Shown: positions 26,087 to 36,828 of the stretch, piece after piece | Numbering within the stretch: the stretch's first letter is position 1 | Layout: each line of letters opens with the position of its first letter | Assembly: GCA_025266875.1 (NCBI GenBank) | Contig: JALLLT010000055.1 | Span: forward strand, 202,032-266,031 | DNA from: Fennellomyces sp. T-0311 | Lineage: Eukaryota > Mucoromycota > Mucoromycetes > Mucorales > Lichtheimiaceae | Reading direction: 5' to 3' | DNA length: 64,000 nt | Notes under the pieces: generated by a model | Databases searched by the model: none | Told to the model about the DNA's origin: nothing | What the model saw: only the letters and a program-made list of their open reading frames with translations | Program-made: the position numbers and the translations under genes

Positions 26087-26319
26087 TGTGATATTCTCAA
26101 ATAAGATCAGACGTGAAAGTGCGAGACCGAATTAAAGATGTTTTTATTAATGACAAACTACTCAGATATTTATATTGTTGAAGCGGTCGGGATGAACGCT
26201 TCTTGGTGATGTTCCTAATCCATGTTTAGGCGGCGATATAGGACGAGCGTCCTGTTAAGTAACTTATCCATGTTTCGGGTAAACTCGATGAGTCCTTTGA
26301 TGTCCTAATCTAGATCAAA
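26087..26319 (-). repeat. Solo LTR (family 2), 3' part, split by Crypton
   Basis: Reverse complement of 44322-44554 with only a few visible substitutions. On the minus strand it ends GAATATCACA at 26087 and is followed by TAAAC (26082-26086), which is repeated at 30265-30269. With 30126-30264 it makes up one complete LTR. Confidence 0.9.
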
Positions 26320-27109
26320 TTATCAAATCCTGAGGTCACAAAATTTTTTCCAGGTCATGACTTTTTGAGACCCAGTATATAGATATCCTACGATATCATT
26401 GGTTTAAACAATTGATATCTCTAGATATTTATTGTCGAGGTCACCAGTGCAAAAGGCATACTGCCTGACGAGCGGCATAAACGGTTATTGCATAAAGTGC
26501 TTAGTTCTCAGTTTCATGTCAAAGCTCATGGGCGAGCATTGCGATTGTAGTTACTGTGATGGGATGATTACCATAATTGAATCTTAATCATCGTAAGCGT
26601 TAACGGCGACAAAGCTTTATGGGAGGCACAGGTATTTTGCAGTTAAGCAGCGATTCAAATTCCTGACGATGGTATGGTGACGCTGTCTGTATGGGTCGAT
26701 GATACAATCTGCACGATGCAGCAGCTTACTCCACGCGCAATAGCAACAATGTCGTCACAATGTAATATCCAATTATATGTGCATAAAGCAGCGTCATTAA
26801 AGTGTATTCAAGAAAAAAATTTAAAAAGAAAATCTATGTCTAATATTGAGAAACCTTGAGAAGAATGAGGTGGTCGGCAGGGCACAGCAAAAAAGAGATG
26901 GCAAAGAGGTACGTCAAGCAGGGCAAGATAAGCGAGCACGGCAAAAAGTAACGGCAAAGGCCGCAGCGAGCAGAGAGACAACCAGGCAACGATCACCAGG
27001 CAGCAAGTCAAATGGGAGGCAGGACAAGTGAATGGGACGAACCAAAAGAAAAGTAAGGTGGGTAGTTGGGGAGGCAACATGAGAACGAAACAAGACGGCG
27101 ACAGTAAGA

Positions 27110-29911
27110 TCAATCTTCAAAAAATGAAGACATATTCTTCGAAATCCAGTCGAACGAAACATCTTTTGTTGACTTTTTCAAGTCATACCGTTGCAAAACG
27201 TCTTGAACAGGATTGGTTTCGGATACTTCGGCTTTGATTCGTTTGATGATGCGGTTTCTTCTGCAGAAGAACTGATTTTCGCTAGGTTCTTCGCGCCACC
27301 TTTTTTTGTACTTTTTTTCGAGATCGTCAACCTTGGGCAGGCGTGTTTTTCCGCCGTTTGGCAGATCAACCACTAACCCCTCAAAGAACTCGCACCACAA
27401 GGTCTTGAACGTTTCCACCCCTCGACACATCTTGTACTTTGGAATCGGCTGTGGCGATTCTTCTGCTGATGGTGGTGGGAGCGTCACAGGGTTTGTTCCT
27501 GTTGTTGTTGTGCATGTTGCAGTTGCTGTTGTCGGGGACGATGCTGCTGCTGCCGAGGCCGACGGTGTTGATGTTGTTGCTGTTGATGCAGGGAACGACG
27601 ACGATGATGATGATGTTGTTGTAGGAAACAATGGTGTTGCTGTTACTGTTGCTGCTACAGAGGGATCTGTATGCTGTTGTTGCTGCTGAGCCTGGTGCTG
27701 TTGCTGTTGATTGATATTAAGCGAAAAGCTCAATGAAGTACGACCGCACACAAGATCTTGCCATTGTTGGATAGCATTTTGGATATCGTGCGATTGTTGA
27801 CCGAGTTGAGCAAGAGGTTGGAGAGAAGTAAGCAGACCGGCGAGCGAGTTGATAAATTCGTTTTGCTTTTGAAATTGTAGAGCGATTTGCTGTTGTAGAA
27901 CGCCAAGTCTGCTCTCGATGATCGGTACAGCCCTCTGTAGCAACAATTCACTTGGCTCAACTTCCACGTCCAAAGCATCATTCACATCACTAGCAATAGT
28001 TGATACAGTAAGTTAACCATAGTAATTAAAGCTATTCATCACATACCTTTCGAACTGCAAGTACAGGTCGTCTTGGAAAAGTGGATCTTTCCAAACGAAA
28101 TGGTGTGGGTACTGCTTCTTCATAAGGACAGAGTCCTGCAGAAATACAATCCGAAGTTGCTCTAGCAACTTTAAAAACCCATCCGCCGCAAGCGACGATT
28201 GTTCCACATTTCCACTGTCTAAGCGCTGGCGCCAAGTATCGACCCACGGGTACACCTTCCGACAAAGTTCAATAGGAGGAGTGACAGTCGCACGTGGTAG
28301 GTAATATTGGCCTGCTTCGCGAGTAAAACCTGCGAGTGTTCGTAATGCTTCTCTTGGGATATTGGTCAAGTACTTCTTCGACAATGCGTTGCTGTTCCAC
28401 CGGCCCAAACGTTGGATTGCTGCTTCACTAGTGCCCAAAACTTCTGCCATCCGTGCCCCTGACCCACGCATCGCGTGTGTTTTCGCCTTCGAGTGCAAGC
28501 CGACCTCCTTGAATGCTGCACTAATTGCTGCTAAGTGCGCTGGATACAATAACTCTGCGGTGTTGTCATTGCCCGAGGATTTGATGAGTTTGAGCCGGTA
28601 CCAATCCTTGTTTGTATTTAAATTTGGAAACTGCTCGCCGCGTACATGCCACCGACAAAAGAGGTATGTTGAAAGGATCATTTGTGGACAAATCTGAACC
28701 TTGGCATTTCTGAGACAAGCAGCAAATTCGACACGGCCCTCCTGGTTGGTTTTTCCTTGCAACAGAACCATAATCAATGCATGGCACTCAGTGACACCTT
28801 CGTTCTCCAGCAACATGGTCTGTAAATCGGCAAACTCCATCTTTCGAACGCTTTCGCCACGTAGCAAACCGTAATGAGCGAGCAAAAACGAGGTGCAGTT
28901 TCGTAATCCTTCCGCCGTGTTTTTGCCAAAAAAGTAGTCAACCATAACCTTCATCTCCTCGGTTGTTGTGTATCCATCTGCAATCGTGCCCGCGCCTCTA
29001 TCATCATATCGCTCGCGCTTCAAAGTGCTTTCTTGGTACTTTAGCTTCCTCACCAAAGCTTGAACATAGGGTCCGCGGGGATGAGGTCGGGAAAAGCAGC
29101 CGTCTTTCTCGATTTGCGTTGTATAAAGGTCGACAAGAGAGTTGATGTATGCAAGAACGGTGGCAAGACCAACCCTTTTTTCTTCATTGGGAGGCATACG
29201 AGATAAGACGGCATCGGCGGCAGCATCCACACCGGCAGCAGCAAACATGGTAGCGGTAGTATTGATCAGGGGAGCAGCAGAGGATGATGATGATGTGGCA
29301 GAGGGGGGCGACGAAATCACAGTGGCGTTCGGAGGAGGAGGAGAGTCGGTCGACATGGTAACGGCAGCGGCGGCAGCCTCAGCAGCAAGTTCGGTGAAGT
29401 GTGTTTCTTGGGCAGCAGCGGCAGCAAATGGTTCTGGAGTGGTGGTGGCAGGCAAAACCTTCTTTCTTCCCGGCTTCCGCTTTTCACGCAAAACAACCTA
29501 TTAGACATGTAAGTGACTCTATTCCACACGAAGATGATAAACAGAAAACTATACCTCTTCGACCAGAAAAAGATGAATTTTCGCATCATCGACAATTTGG
29601 TTGGTATGGTCTGGGGGACAGCGGCGGGCACACCATCGCAGGAATTCTTCTTGCTTTGGCGTGTATGACTTGTTTGTGTTTATGGCTCTTGTCGCCTTGG
29701 CCTCTTCAAAGGTTCGTTGACCAGCCCTTGCAGCATCATAAGCATAGCTTGCTTGTTGATTGAAGTACTGCGGTTGGAAATACGTTCCGTTCTGTTGGAG
29801 AGGGGGAGGAAGAGGAAGGCCAGGCAATGGTACGCCACCACTGCTACTGCCCACGCCACTTCCCTGGGGGACAGCGGCAGGGTTGCGACCATGACCATTT
29901 CCTCGTGCCAT
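27110..29911 (-). CDS. Crypton tyrosine recombinase with GCR1_C-like DNA-binding domain
   Basis: Three exons (29555-29911, 28047-29497, 27110-27989) total 2688 nt, giving 895 residues with no interruption. A Pro/Gly-rich N-terminus precedes a SAM-like N-terminal region (about residues 85-120) and an Ala-rich linker. The catalytic domain has Arg332 in LLRGESVRK, the H-x-x-R motif as His460-Ala-Met-Arg463, GRW at about 484-486, and Tyr495 in KKYL as the likely nucleophile. These are the residues of tyrosine recombinases, which cut and join DNA through a 3'-phosphotyrosine. After poly-Gln and Ser/Thr/Ala tracts the C-terminal region YKMCRGVETFKTLWCEF to RRNRIIKRI matches the GCR1_C domain usual in fungal Cryptons. 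The open frame and intact catalytic residues suggest a young, possibly active copy. Confidence 0.92.
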
Positions 29912-29940
29912 TTTGATATTAATGAGTGAGAGTAAAAAAA

Positions 29941-29969
29941 AGTTTGACAAAGTTTGACAAAGTTTGACA
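29941..29969. repeat. AAGTTTGAC tandem triplet in Crypton leader
   Basis: Three consecutive 10-bp units (AAAGTTTGAC) just upstream of the Crypton start codon at 29911. Could be a promoter or recombinase-binding element. Confidence 0.8.
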
Positions 29970-30063
29970 GGAACAAGGAACAAGAAACAAATAGGCTTGC
30001 AGAGCCGCACACACAAATAAACTCACAGACGGTCATTGAATATTGTTTCAGAATATTGGAATT

Positions 30064-30099
30064 AGGTCACCGCCAAGCGGGTGACCTGGGTCATGACCC
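30064..30099. promoter_or_regulatory. Palindromes near the Crypton 5' end
   Basis: AGGTCACCGC-CAAG-CGGGTGACCT (30064-30087) is a nearly perfect inverted repeat, followed at once by the perfect palindrome GGGTCATGACCC (30088-30099). A related GGTCATGAC lies 34 bp inside the opposite end. They could be binding sites for the recombinase; this is inference. Confidence 0.6.
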
Positions 30100-30125
30100 A
30101 CACAGCAGCCTCAATGATATTCCCC

Positions 30126-30264
30126 AAGTAGTTTTTGACAGATGTTGGCAGAAACTGGACCAATGGATGACGTACGGTTGGTGCCGTCGAAAGAACGAAT
30201 AGAATGGATGTGTCTGAGACTGAAACAAGAAGGCATTCTCTGTGGGAAGGTGTAGGATACGACA
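30126..30264 (-). repeat. Solo LTR (family 2), 5' part, split by Crypton
   Basis: Reverse complement of 44185-44323. On the minus strand it begins TGTCGTATCCTACACC at 30264, next to TAAAC (30265-30269), the same five bases that follow the other half at 26082-26086. Confidence 0.9.
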
Positions 30265-30643
30265 TAAACACAGATGCTCTAGTTATGAACACGTTAGCTT
30301 TTAAGAGGTCTTAGAGCGCGTTCAGATAACCAAAAAAATCGATTTTTTACCATTTTAAATGGCGAAAATTAATTCTGGGCGAAATCAATTTTTTTGTTGC
30401 GTTTGGGACGCCATTTCAAAAGTGATTATAGAGAGTTTAGGGGGTTCTGAAAAATCCATTTTTCAGAATGCTCTTCCAAATTGGGAACATCGTCTGTCTT
30501 CAAAAAAAAGAGTGATGAACGTCACTGATATTGTAATTGCTGTAACACAAGTCGGTTGAAATACTAAAGTGACAATGGCTTGTAAACTGTTTTTTTGTAC
30601 GCTTTTTTCTGCTTGTTCTTCCTTTCTCTTACCATTATTATCG

Positions 30644-32060
30644 ATGTCACTTCTCTACCACGCTGCTCAGCAATACTTGGCCGCGCATGCCCGCCGCCTA
30701 GTAGAAATCGGAACGGATCAACGCAGAGAGACATTTGACCTTACCAAATACTCGACTGAAGAGTGTCGATTCAACTTTCGGTTTACACATCACCAAGTAT
30801 GCTGCTTAATTATTATGTTACAAAGCTATATGAGTTATATTCATTCAGTTATACTTTTAGCTTCGAGAAATTATGGAGGTGATGGAGCTCCCCCATGAGT
30901 TTTCTTTCCGGGAAGATGAGAACGATACCAGGCACATCGTTCGTGTTTCTCACGAAGAAGCGTTGTGCCTTTGTTTGCGTCGATTAGCGTATCCATCGCG
31001 ATATAGCGACCTGAAGCAAATGTTCCATCGCCCTCCGTCCACTTTATCTGTTATTTTTAATGGAGTTATAGATTATATCTATAATAAATACGCCGGTCTG
31101 TTAGAGTTTACGGACTCTCAGTTTACCAAGGAGCGTATGCAGTACTTTGCTGATGCCATTCGTGCAAAAGGTATGAAAAACAGCTCATTATATATTAGAT
31201 AAAATGTTTAAGACATAGAGTGCAAATTGTCATTAACAATTGTATAGGCGCTCCTTATAATAATTGCATCGGGTTCATCGATGGCACTGTGCGAGGTATC
31301 TGCCGACCTGTCGAGCTTCAGGAGCTTGTATACAATGGCCACAAGGTTGAAGAGCACTTAAGCTGTTTTGGTTTAAGAAATTGTATGGTTTGCTAACTGG
31401 AAAGCACATGAATCTATCTAGCATAAACATGCTTTGAAATACCAGGCATTAGTCACACCAGATGGTATAACTTCGGCCTTCTATGGACCTGTCACTGGTG
31501 CCAGACACGACGGCTATCTCCTGACGGAGTCAGGCATCCTCGACATCTTCGACGAACGCCTCAACTTTCCCGACGGAAGCAAGTTTGTTGTCTATGGCGA
31601 TTTGGCATATCGTCGGCATGCAAACCTACTGGCGCCTCATCGGCTTGTAGCAAGTAAGTTATCAATTCTCTACTTATCTTTTATTCCATGAGCAATTAAC
31701 TTGAATATATTAATATATTAAAAAGACGATGAAAGAAGTCCAGAAGTGCGAGAAAACAACAGCATGAAGAAGATTCGAATTGCAGTGGAGTGGGAGTTTG
31801 GACGAACAGTTAACTTGTTCGCGTTCAACGACTTCCACAAGACACAGAAGCTACTACTTAGTCCTGTTGGGAAGTATTACGTTGTTTCCGTTCTTTTTAA
31901 GAACATCAAGGTTTGCATGGGAGAGGGCCAGGCATGTCATTACTTCGCCATCAACCCGCCAACATTGCAAGAGTATCTTGCATCAGCAAACCTTCGTCCG
32001 GTGTCGGATATCCCGACAAACTACGACGAGTACGATGACCTTGAGGAAGACAGCCAGTAG
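30644..32060 (+). CDS. Harbinger A transposase (DDE_Tnp_4 type)
   Basis: Five exons (30644-30796, 30861-31170, 31248-31345, 31422-31653, 31726-32060) sum to 1128 nt, giving 375 residues. The DDE superfamily-4 nuclease shows IGFIDGTVR for the first Asp, VTGARHDGYLL for the second, and IRIAVEWEFG for the Glu, followed by the usual SPVGKYYVVSVLFKN block. It would cut and insert the element at 3-bp targets. The chosen start is the ATG just before LLYHAAQQYL; an upstream in-frame extension to 30569 is hydrophobic and starts without an ATG. Two introns fall inside the catalytic region. No stop or frameshift was found. Confidence 0.88.
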
Positions 32061-32106
32061 CAATTTTTTTTTATAAAATGTATTTAAGCTTCTAAGTAGC
32101 TGTGTA

Positions 32107-33196
32107 CTAATGAAGGAGTGAAATAAGCTCGGAAACCTGTTGTTCTAGGCGAGCAATCCTCTGACTGGAATCCTCTTTATGAACTCGTAGTTCCTCTCGT
32201 AGTTGCTTCACTTCTTCTTCAGACTTCAAGATTGCATTTAGAAATGCATCTCGTTCTGAACGAAGGTGACAAAGTTCTGATCGTACAAGGAGAAATTTAC
32301 CATCCTTCCTTGTAAGAAGATCTGAACTGTCACCAGTAGGAATAGCTACATCGCCAGAAGCGTTTTCATCGTCGAGGTCGATGGCACCACCATCTGAAAC
32401 AAGGGGCGCCTTGTCCTGCTTTCTGCGCTTGGCACGGCTATGACGATCCATTGCGGCACCTCTTAGCTTTTTCTCTTGCCGCGCCTTCGTCTTTTTCGCA
32501 CCTTCTTTCTGCAGCTTTTTCTCTTCGTCCGCTACCTCTTTGGCAAGCAACTAAGTATATTAAATAAGTATATGCATAAAACAAACTTATAAAAAGTAAT
32601 GTTTTAATGCCTAGCAGCTCTTACCACAGAAAGCAATTCAATGCATTTTTCCTGCAAAGGAGTACAGCCAGTAACAATGCCACTCGAAACTACGAGGAGC
32701 TCCTGCCTCTTCTGCTCTTTTTTCTGAAGAGCGAGAATACGAGCAGAGCAGTACGTTCCTGTGACCTGCTTTGTCACGCCAGCCTCAATCAATGGCATGA
32801 TTCGCACATTGACATTGGCAGCGACCTGTTCCCAGGTACTGATGACAGAGCCATGCTTGGCATTGAATGGCTGCAGTTCCAATGTCTCCTCGATCAGGGT
32901 GATGTCAAGTTTGTCTGATGGCGAGACATTCCTGCGTTTCGCCTTGGTGGTCCCATCAGGCTGCTCCTCTTGCTGAGCTACGATAACTGCAGCTTGTGCA
33001 ATATCGTCGAGATCCTCACGGGGCACAAACGCCTCAATGGCCTCGGGATCAGTGACTTCACGCTATTTACATTATATGTAAGCAAATAGGAACGTGTATT
33101 TTCGGTCTACAAACATACTCTGGAGGGCTCATTTCGTGCAGTTGGGACAAGTCCCAAAGACATAGGGGTCTCATTGATAAAGTTGATGTTGAACAT
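32107..33196 (-). CDS. Harbinger A accessory protein
   Basis: Three exons (33119-33196, 32625-33062, 32107-32550) sum to 960 nt, giving 319 residues. The middle has a TWEQVAANVNVRI segment with helix-rich surroundings, likely a divergent trihelix/Myb-like DNA-binding region. It is followed by a KKTKARQEKKLRG basic patch (a possible nuclear signal) and a C-terminal coiled coil rich in Glu/Leu/Arg to the last residue. PIF/Harbinger elements normally encode such a second protein, which helps the transposase enter the nucleus and bind the ends. It converges on the transposase gene with 46 bp between stop codons. I infer function from position; no diagnostic motif is seen. Confidence 0.75.
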
Positions 33197-33831
33197 TGTC
33201 TTAAAAGATTCGAGAAGAAGAAAAGTAAACAAACTGAAAATTTGACAGCTCTCAAATGTCGGTAGTCTAGGTAATTAGGCCATCTCCTTTCTATTGGGTC
33301 GGTAGAAATGTTTGCCTTCTATTTCATATTCCGTTTCTGGAAGACATTTTTCAGAACGCGTTCTGAAAAGTACAATCTCTTTTTGGATTATGTAACACGA
33401 ATTTCCTTTTACACATTCTGAAAAATGGATTTTTCAGAACGCCCTAAACTCTCTTATGAGAGCCAAAATTTGATTTTTTGAGAATCAGCTCAGACCTGCT
33501 TTTTTTGTGAAAATCAATTCTATGCACATTTTCCCACATTCAGCAACCCATAAAAAATTATGCACGTCCACTCTAAAATTTACGATATATCTTTAAACAA
33601 AAAGCTTATATGTTACGACTACCATGAAAGCATGTGCAAAAGTGGTAAACACATATCGCTTTATATATATGTTCTATCAAGAATTATAAAAACAAAGAAA
33701 TGGACCTTTTCATTTGAAAGGTTTTCATATTGAGTACGTAAGCAGGAATAAGCCGGGATCATTAATATGCACAGTAAATCTGTGTAAAGCTTCTTCTTTC
33801 TCATACTTTTTCTTACATTTTATTTTTTATT

Positions 33832-35120
33832 ATGGAACAAGAAACTCTCCTCGAAGCCGCAAGACTAGCTGGAGTTTGGTACACCAACCAATTCCTGGAC
33901 AAGGACGTGAGACATCCAGATCCCAACGAAGGCAAAGCCTATGTTACAAAGCTCTTGGCTGGAAGCAACAGTGTCTTTTTTGAGCAGTCCCGTATGAGCA
34001 AAGTCGCGTTCCGTACGTTAATCAAGAACCTCAAAAGGCACGGAATGAAGGACACCAGACGTAGCACGGTTGAGGAGCAATTTTTTGTTTTCCTGTACAT
34101 TGTCAATAATGCAGTAGGCAACCGCGCCGCTCAGCATAGATTTGGACATTCTGGTTCGACTATCTCAGATTACTTTCATAAGTCTCTGAAAGCAATGCAC
34201 TCCTTTGCCTGTACTCTCCTGATCCAGCCCAATGGAAATGATGTCCCCAAGGAGATTGCCAGTGAAACAAGGTTCTCACCATTCTTTAACGATTGTATTG
34301 GCGCCATCGATGGTACACATATCCCTGCTATGGTGAAAGGTATGCCAATGCTGCCTTTTGTAAACCGTAAAGGCTTTACGTCGCAGAACTGCTTAATTGC
34401 ATGCAGCTTTGACTTGCAATTTGTTTACGTACTTGCTGGCTGGGAGGGATCAGCTCATGACAGCCAACTTCTAGCAGCAGCACAACAGAAGGATGAACTT
34501 GTTGTGCCTCCTGGCAAATACTACCTTGGTGATGCAGGATTCGCGTTGACAACTGAGATGATGACACCGTACAGAGGAGTCCGTTATCATCTTCGCGAAT
34601 GGGAGCAAGGAAAGCGACGGTATGTAAATGTATATACCTGTGGTTGAGTTGTTAATGTGCTGAATAAGAATCCTCAATTAACTTTCATAGTCCACGGAAT
34701 AAAGAGGAGCTTTTCAATTTGCGTCATGCATCGTTACGCAATGCTGTTGAGCGCATCTTTCGTATCTTAAAAAAGCGATTCCCAATCCTTACAAAAATGA
34801 ATGAATATCCATTCGACAGTCAAGTAAGAGACTAACCTCCACCCCAGATATAGATATCTCATATTAATATTTTAATTCAGGTTGATCTTGTTACGGCTCT
34901 CTGTGGATTACAAAATTTTATTCGCCTAACAGACGGGCAGGATAAGATTGAAAGGAGATACATAAGAAAGGAGCTTGCCAAGCGCAAAAATAACCAACGA
35001 GTGTCTGATGGGCCTATATCCAAAGAAGAGAGATCCGATGTCTGTAAAGATGCCAAGGAGATGCGTAACAGAATCGCCACTGCTATGTGGGACAAGTATT
35101 CACAAAAGAAAAGGACATAA
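33832..35120 (+). CDS. Harbinger B transposase (DDE_Tnp_4 type)
   Basis: Three exons (33832-34619, 34691-34823, 34881-35120) sum to 1161 nt, giving 386 residues. An N-terminal helix-turn-helix-like region (EEQFFVFLYIV, then HRFGHSGSTISDYF) precedes the nuclease with IGAIDGTHIP for the first Asp, LAGWEGSAHDSQLL for the second and LRNAVERIFRILKKRF for the Glu. The tail is Lys-rich. It is only distantly similar to the transposase of element A, so the two elements belong to different lineages. No damage seen. Confidence 0.9.
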
Positions 35121-35206
35121 AATCCCATCCAAATCGTTTATTGTTGTTCTCGCTCTCTCAGTGCTACTATTAAAGTAAACAAGGTTTTACAGTATTCTAA
35201 AACGAC

Positions 35207-36361
35207 CTATTGGTCTTCATCAACATTTATTTCAACACCAGGGAGCTCTTTCTTCAGCCATGCAATCTGGTTCTCCTTCGTAAAAATATTGAACGATGCA
35301 GCTTTTCTCTCTTCAGCATAAAACACATCCTCCAAAGCAAAAAAATCGTCTATACCCAACCAACGTCTGTCCTGCACCGTCTTCAGCGCCTTGGCAATGC
35401 TTCCCAGAGATTCTTGCTCCTTTGCCTCTCTCGTGCGTTTGCTCTCTTCTGCAATCGCCATCAGAGCATCACTGACCATTACACCTTGGGTGACTCGTCG
35501 TCGCTTTGGATCGGGTGGGGCGGAAGGTGATTCCGTACGTCTTCTGGCTAAGGTATTTACAACACCGTCATCATCACTATCAGATGACGAATCTGAATCA
35601 CCAGAGTTTTCAGAATCTTGAATGACATCGCTTTCACATGACTTGTCATTACCCTCGCCAACGTCTGCCTCGTCGTTGCCTGGATCTTGGTCTTCTCCCG
35701 TTGTCGTCTTCTTGCTGGACGATTTTGCCCGGGAACCGGTGGCACTACTTTTGTGGAAAAGTGCATCCAAAAGCTCGAAGTTGTCAAGGGGGGAGGTTCG
35801 GTATTTCTCGGCTTTCTTGTTCGCAGGTATCTTTAATAGTTGAAAGTTGATTAGCTAAAGCTTTGCATATGAAACAGATGCCAGTATAATACTGGCAGGA
35901 TATTGCTCAATTTCAATACTTACTTTCAAATAAGCATCCCAGACATGATCTTCTTGTGTAATCATGTTTGTGTCTACATCATAACCCCAGCCACTGGTGC
36001 CAACGCTGTTCTTTAGCTTGTACATAACTTGCCATGTCGTTCTAAGCTGATGGTTACATGACTGTAAGTTTCTCAATCATGACAAGATATATACACGAAT
36101 GTTTCTTACTGGAGTAAGGCGGTCGGTAAACTGCAGTTTGTCATACTTCACGCCAAATCTTGCATTAAATGCTGCAATTGTCTTCTCCCAAGCAACCTTT
36201 GTGAACCCAGAGTCAAGCCTCTCTCCTACCGCAGCTTGTTCAAGCAACTGTTCCACGAAAAAAACATCGCGTTCATCATTCCATGAAGCGGTGACTTTCT
36301 TCTTGATTTTTTTGTTGGTGGTGGCGGTGGTGGTGGTGGAGACTTTTGATTTTTTGGGCAT
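35207..36361 (-). CDS. Harbinger B Myb/SANT-like accessory protein
   Basis: Three exons (36110-36361, 35924-36061, 35207-35830) sum to 1014 nt, giving 337 residues. A basic N-terminus (KKSKV, KKIKKK) is followed by a Myb/SANT-like domain: ASWNDERDVFFVEQLLEQA, FTKVAWEKTIAAFNARFG and GWGYDVDTNMITQEDHVWDA, the classic pattern of the second protein in PIF/Harbinger elements. A long Asp/Ser/Glu-rich linker and a C-terminal region with WLGIDDFFALEDVFYAEER follow. It should bind the element and bring in the transposase. The stop is 86 bp from the transposase stop, tail to tail. Confidence 0.87.
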
Positions 36362-36828
36362 CGTAGTAGAATGTATGTAGATGTATATAGTGTGGTTGAT
36401 ATTTATTACTGACAGTGGTGCTTTATATACAAAATCTAATTATGATAACATAATATAGCTTATGTCATTGCAAAAATCTGACAGCTCCCTGAATCATAAA
36501 TTGTGCTTATACTGTGGGAATGACCAATACTTATAGCAAAGAAACGCATAAAATCGCGTTTTGTTCAGTGATATCATAGACAGACATAGTAAATATAATA
36601 TATAGATGTATACATTTATCGAGTTGCATAAACATTATCTTTTATTATACGTAGAATGATGTTTACTATGTAGTTAGGTTGCACTGACGACAAAAATGCT
36701 AAGAATTGATTATTCGTGGGAGTGTTCGGGTACAAAATTTATTTTCTCACAAAATCAATTTGTGGAGATAAAAGTGATTTTGCGAAAATTGATTCTGAAA
36801 ATCACTTCTGTATCCGAACGCGCTCTTA

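Larger units (their letters stand above)
26320..30125 (-). mobile_element. Crypton element, apparently complete (3806 bp)
   Basis: The limits come from comparing the split LTR (26087-26319 and 30126-30264) with the intact copy at 44185-44554. The halves total 372 bp against 370, so the insertion left at most a 2-bp AA/TT overlap. Inside is one spliced tyrosine-recombinase gene (27110-29911). The 5' leader has three AAGTTTGAC units (29941-29969) and palindromes at 30064-30099; GGTCATGAC recurs near the other end at 26353-26361. There are no long terminal repeats, as expected for Cryptons. The 3' part, 26320-27109, has no gene, only low-complexity A/G-rich DNA. Confidence 0.82.
30430..33453. 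mobile_element. PIF/Harbinger element A, nested in element B
   Basis: Inverted terminal repeats of about 40 bp (AGAGAGTTTAGGG, one differing base, then GTTCTGAAAAATCC and TTTTTCAGAA) flanked by TAT at 30427-30429 and 33454-33456. The termini contain an internal palindrome (TTCTGAAAAATCC/TTTTTCAGAA). Length 3024 bp. It encodes a transposase (+, 30644-32060) and an accessory protein (-, 32107-33196). TAT instead of TWA is unusual; a slightly different boundary choice would change the TSD. Confidence 0.85.
30314..36825. mobile_element. PIF/Harbinger element B (interrupted by element A)
   Basis: The left terminus GAGCGCGTTCAGATA and the right terminus (reverse complement GAGCGCGTTCGGATA) are flanked by TTA at 30311-30313 and 36826-36828, the 3-bp target duplication typical of PIF/Harbinger. 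The subterminal regions also match in inverted order (AGAATCAATTTTCGC type). Without element A it is about 3.5 kb. It carries a DDE transposase (+) and a Myb/SANT-like gene (-) converging on each other. Both genes are intact. Confidence 0.88.

Noticed and set aside
26846..27031. Lys/Arg/Gln-rich frame of 61 codons
   Set aside because: Low-complexity purine-rich DNA in the Crypton 3' flank; no homology.
27306..27689. Plus-strand open frame of 127 codons rich in Val/Asp
   Set aside because: It is the antisense shadow of the Ser/Thr/Ala and poly-Gln coding of the Crypton recombinase; low complexity explains its openness.
30569..30643. Hydrophobic N-terminal extension of the Harbinger A transposase resembling a signal peptide
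   Set aside because: It lacks an ATG at its start, and a nuclear transposase should not be secreted; more likely 5' leader.
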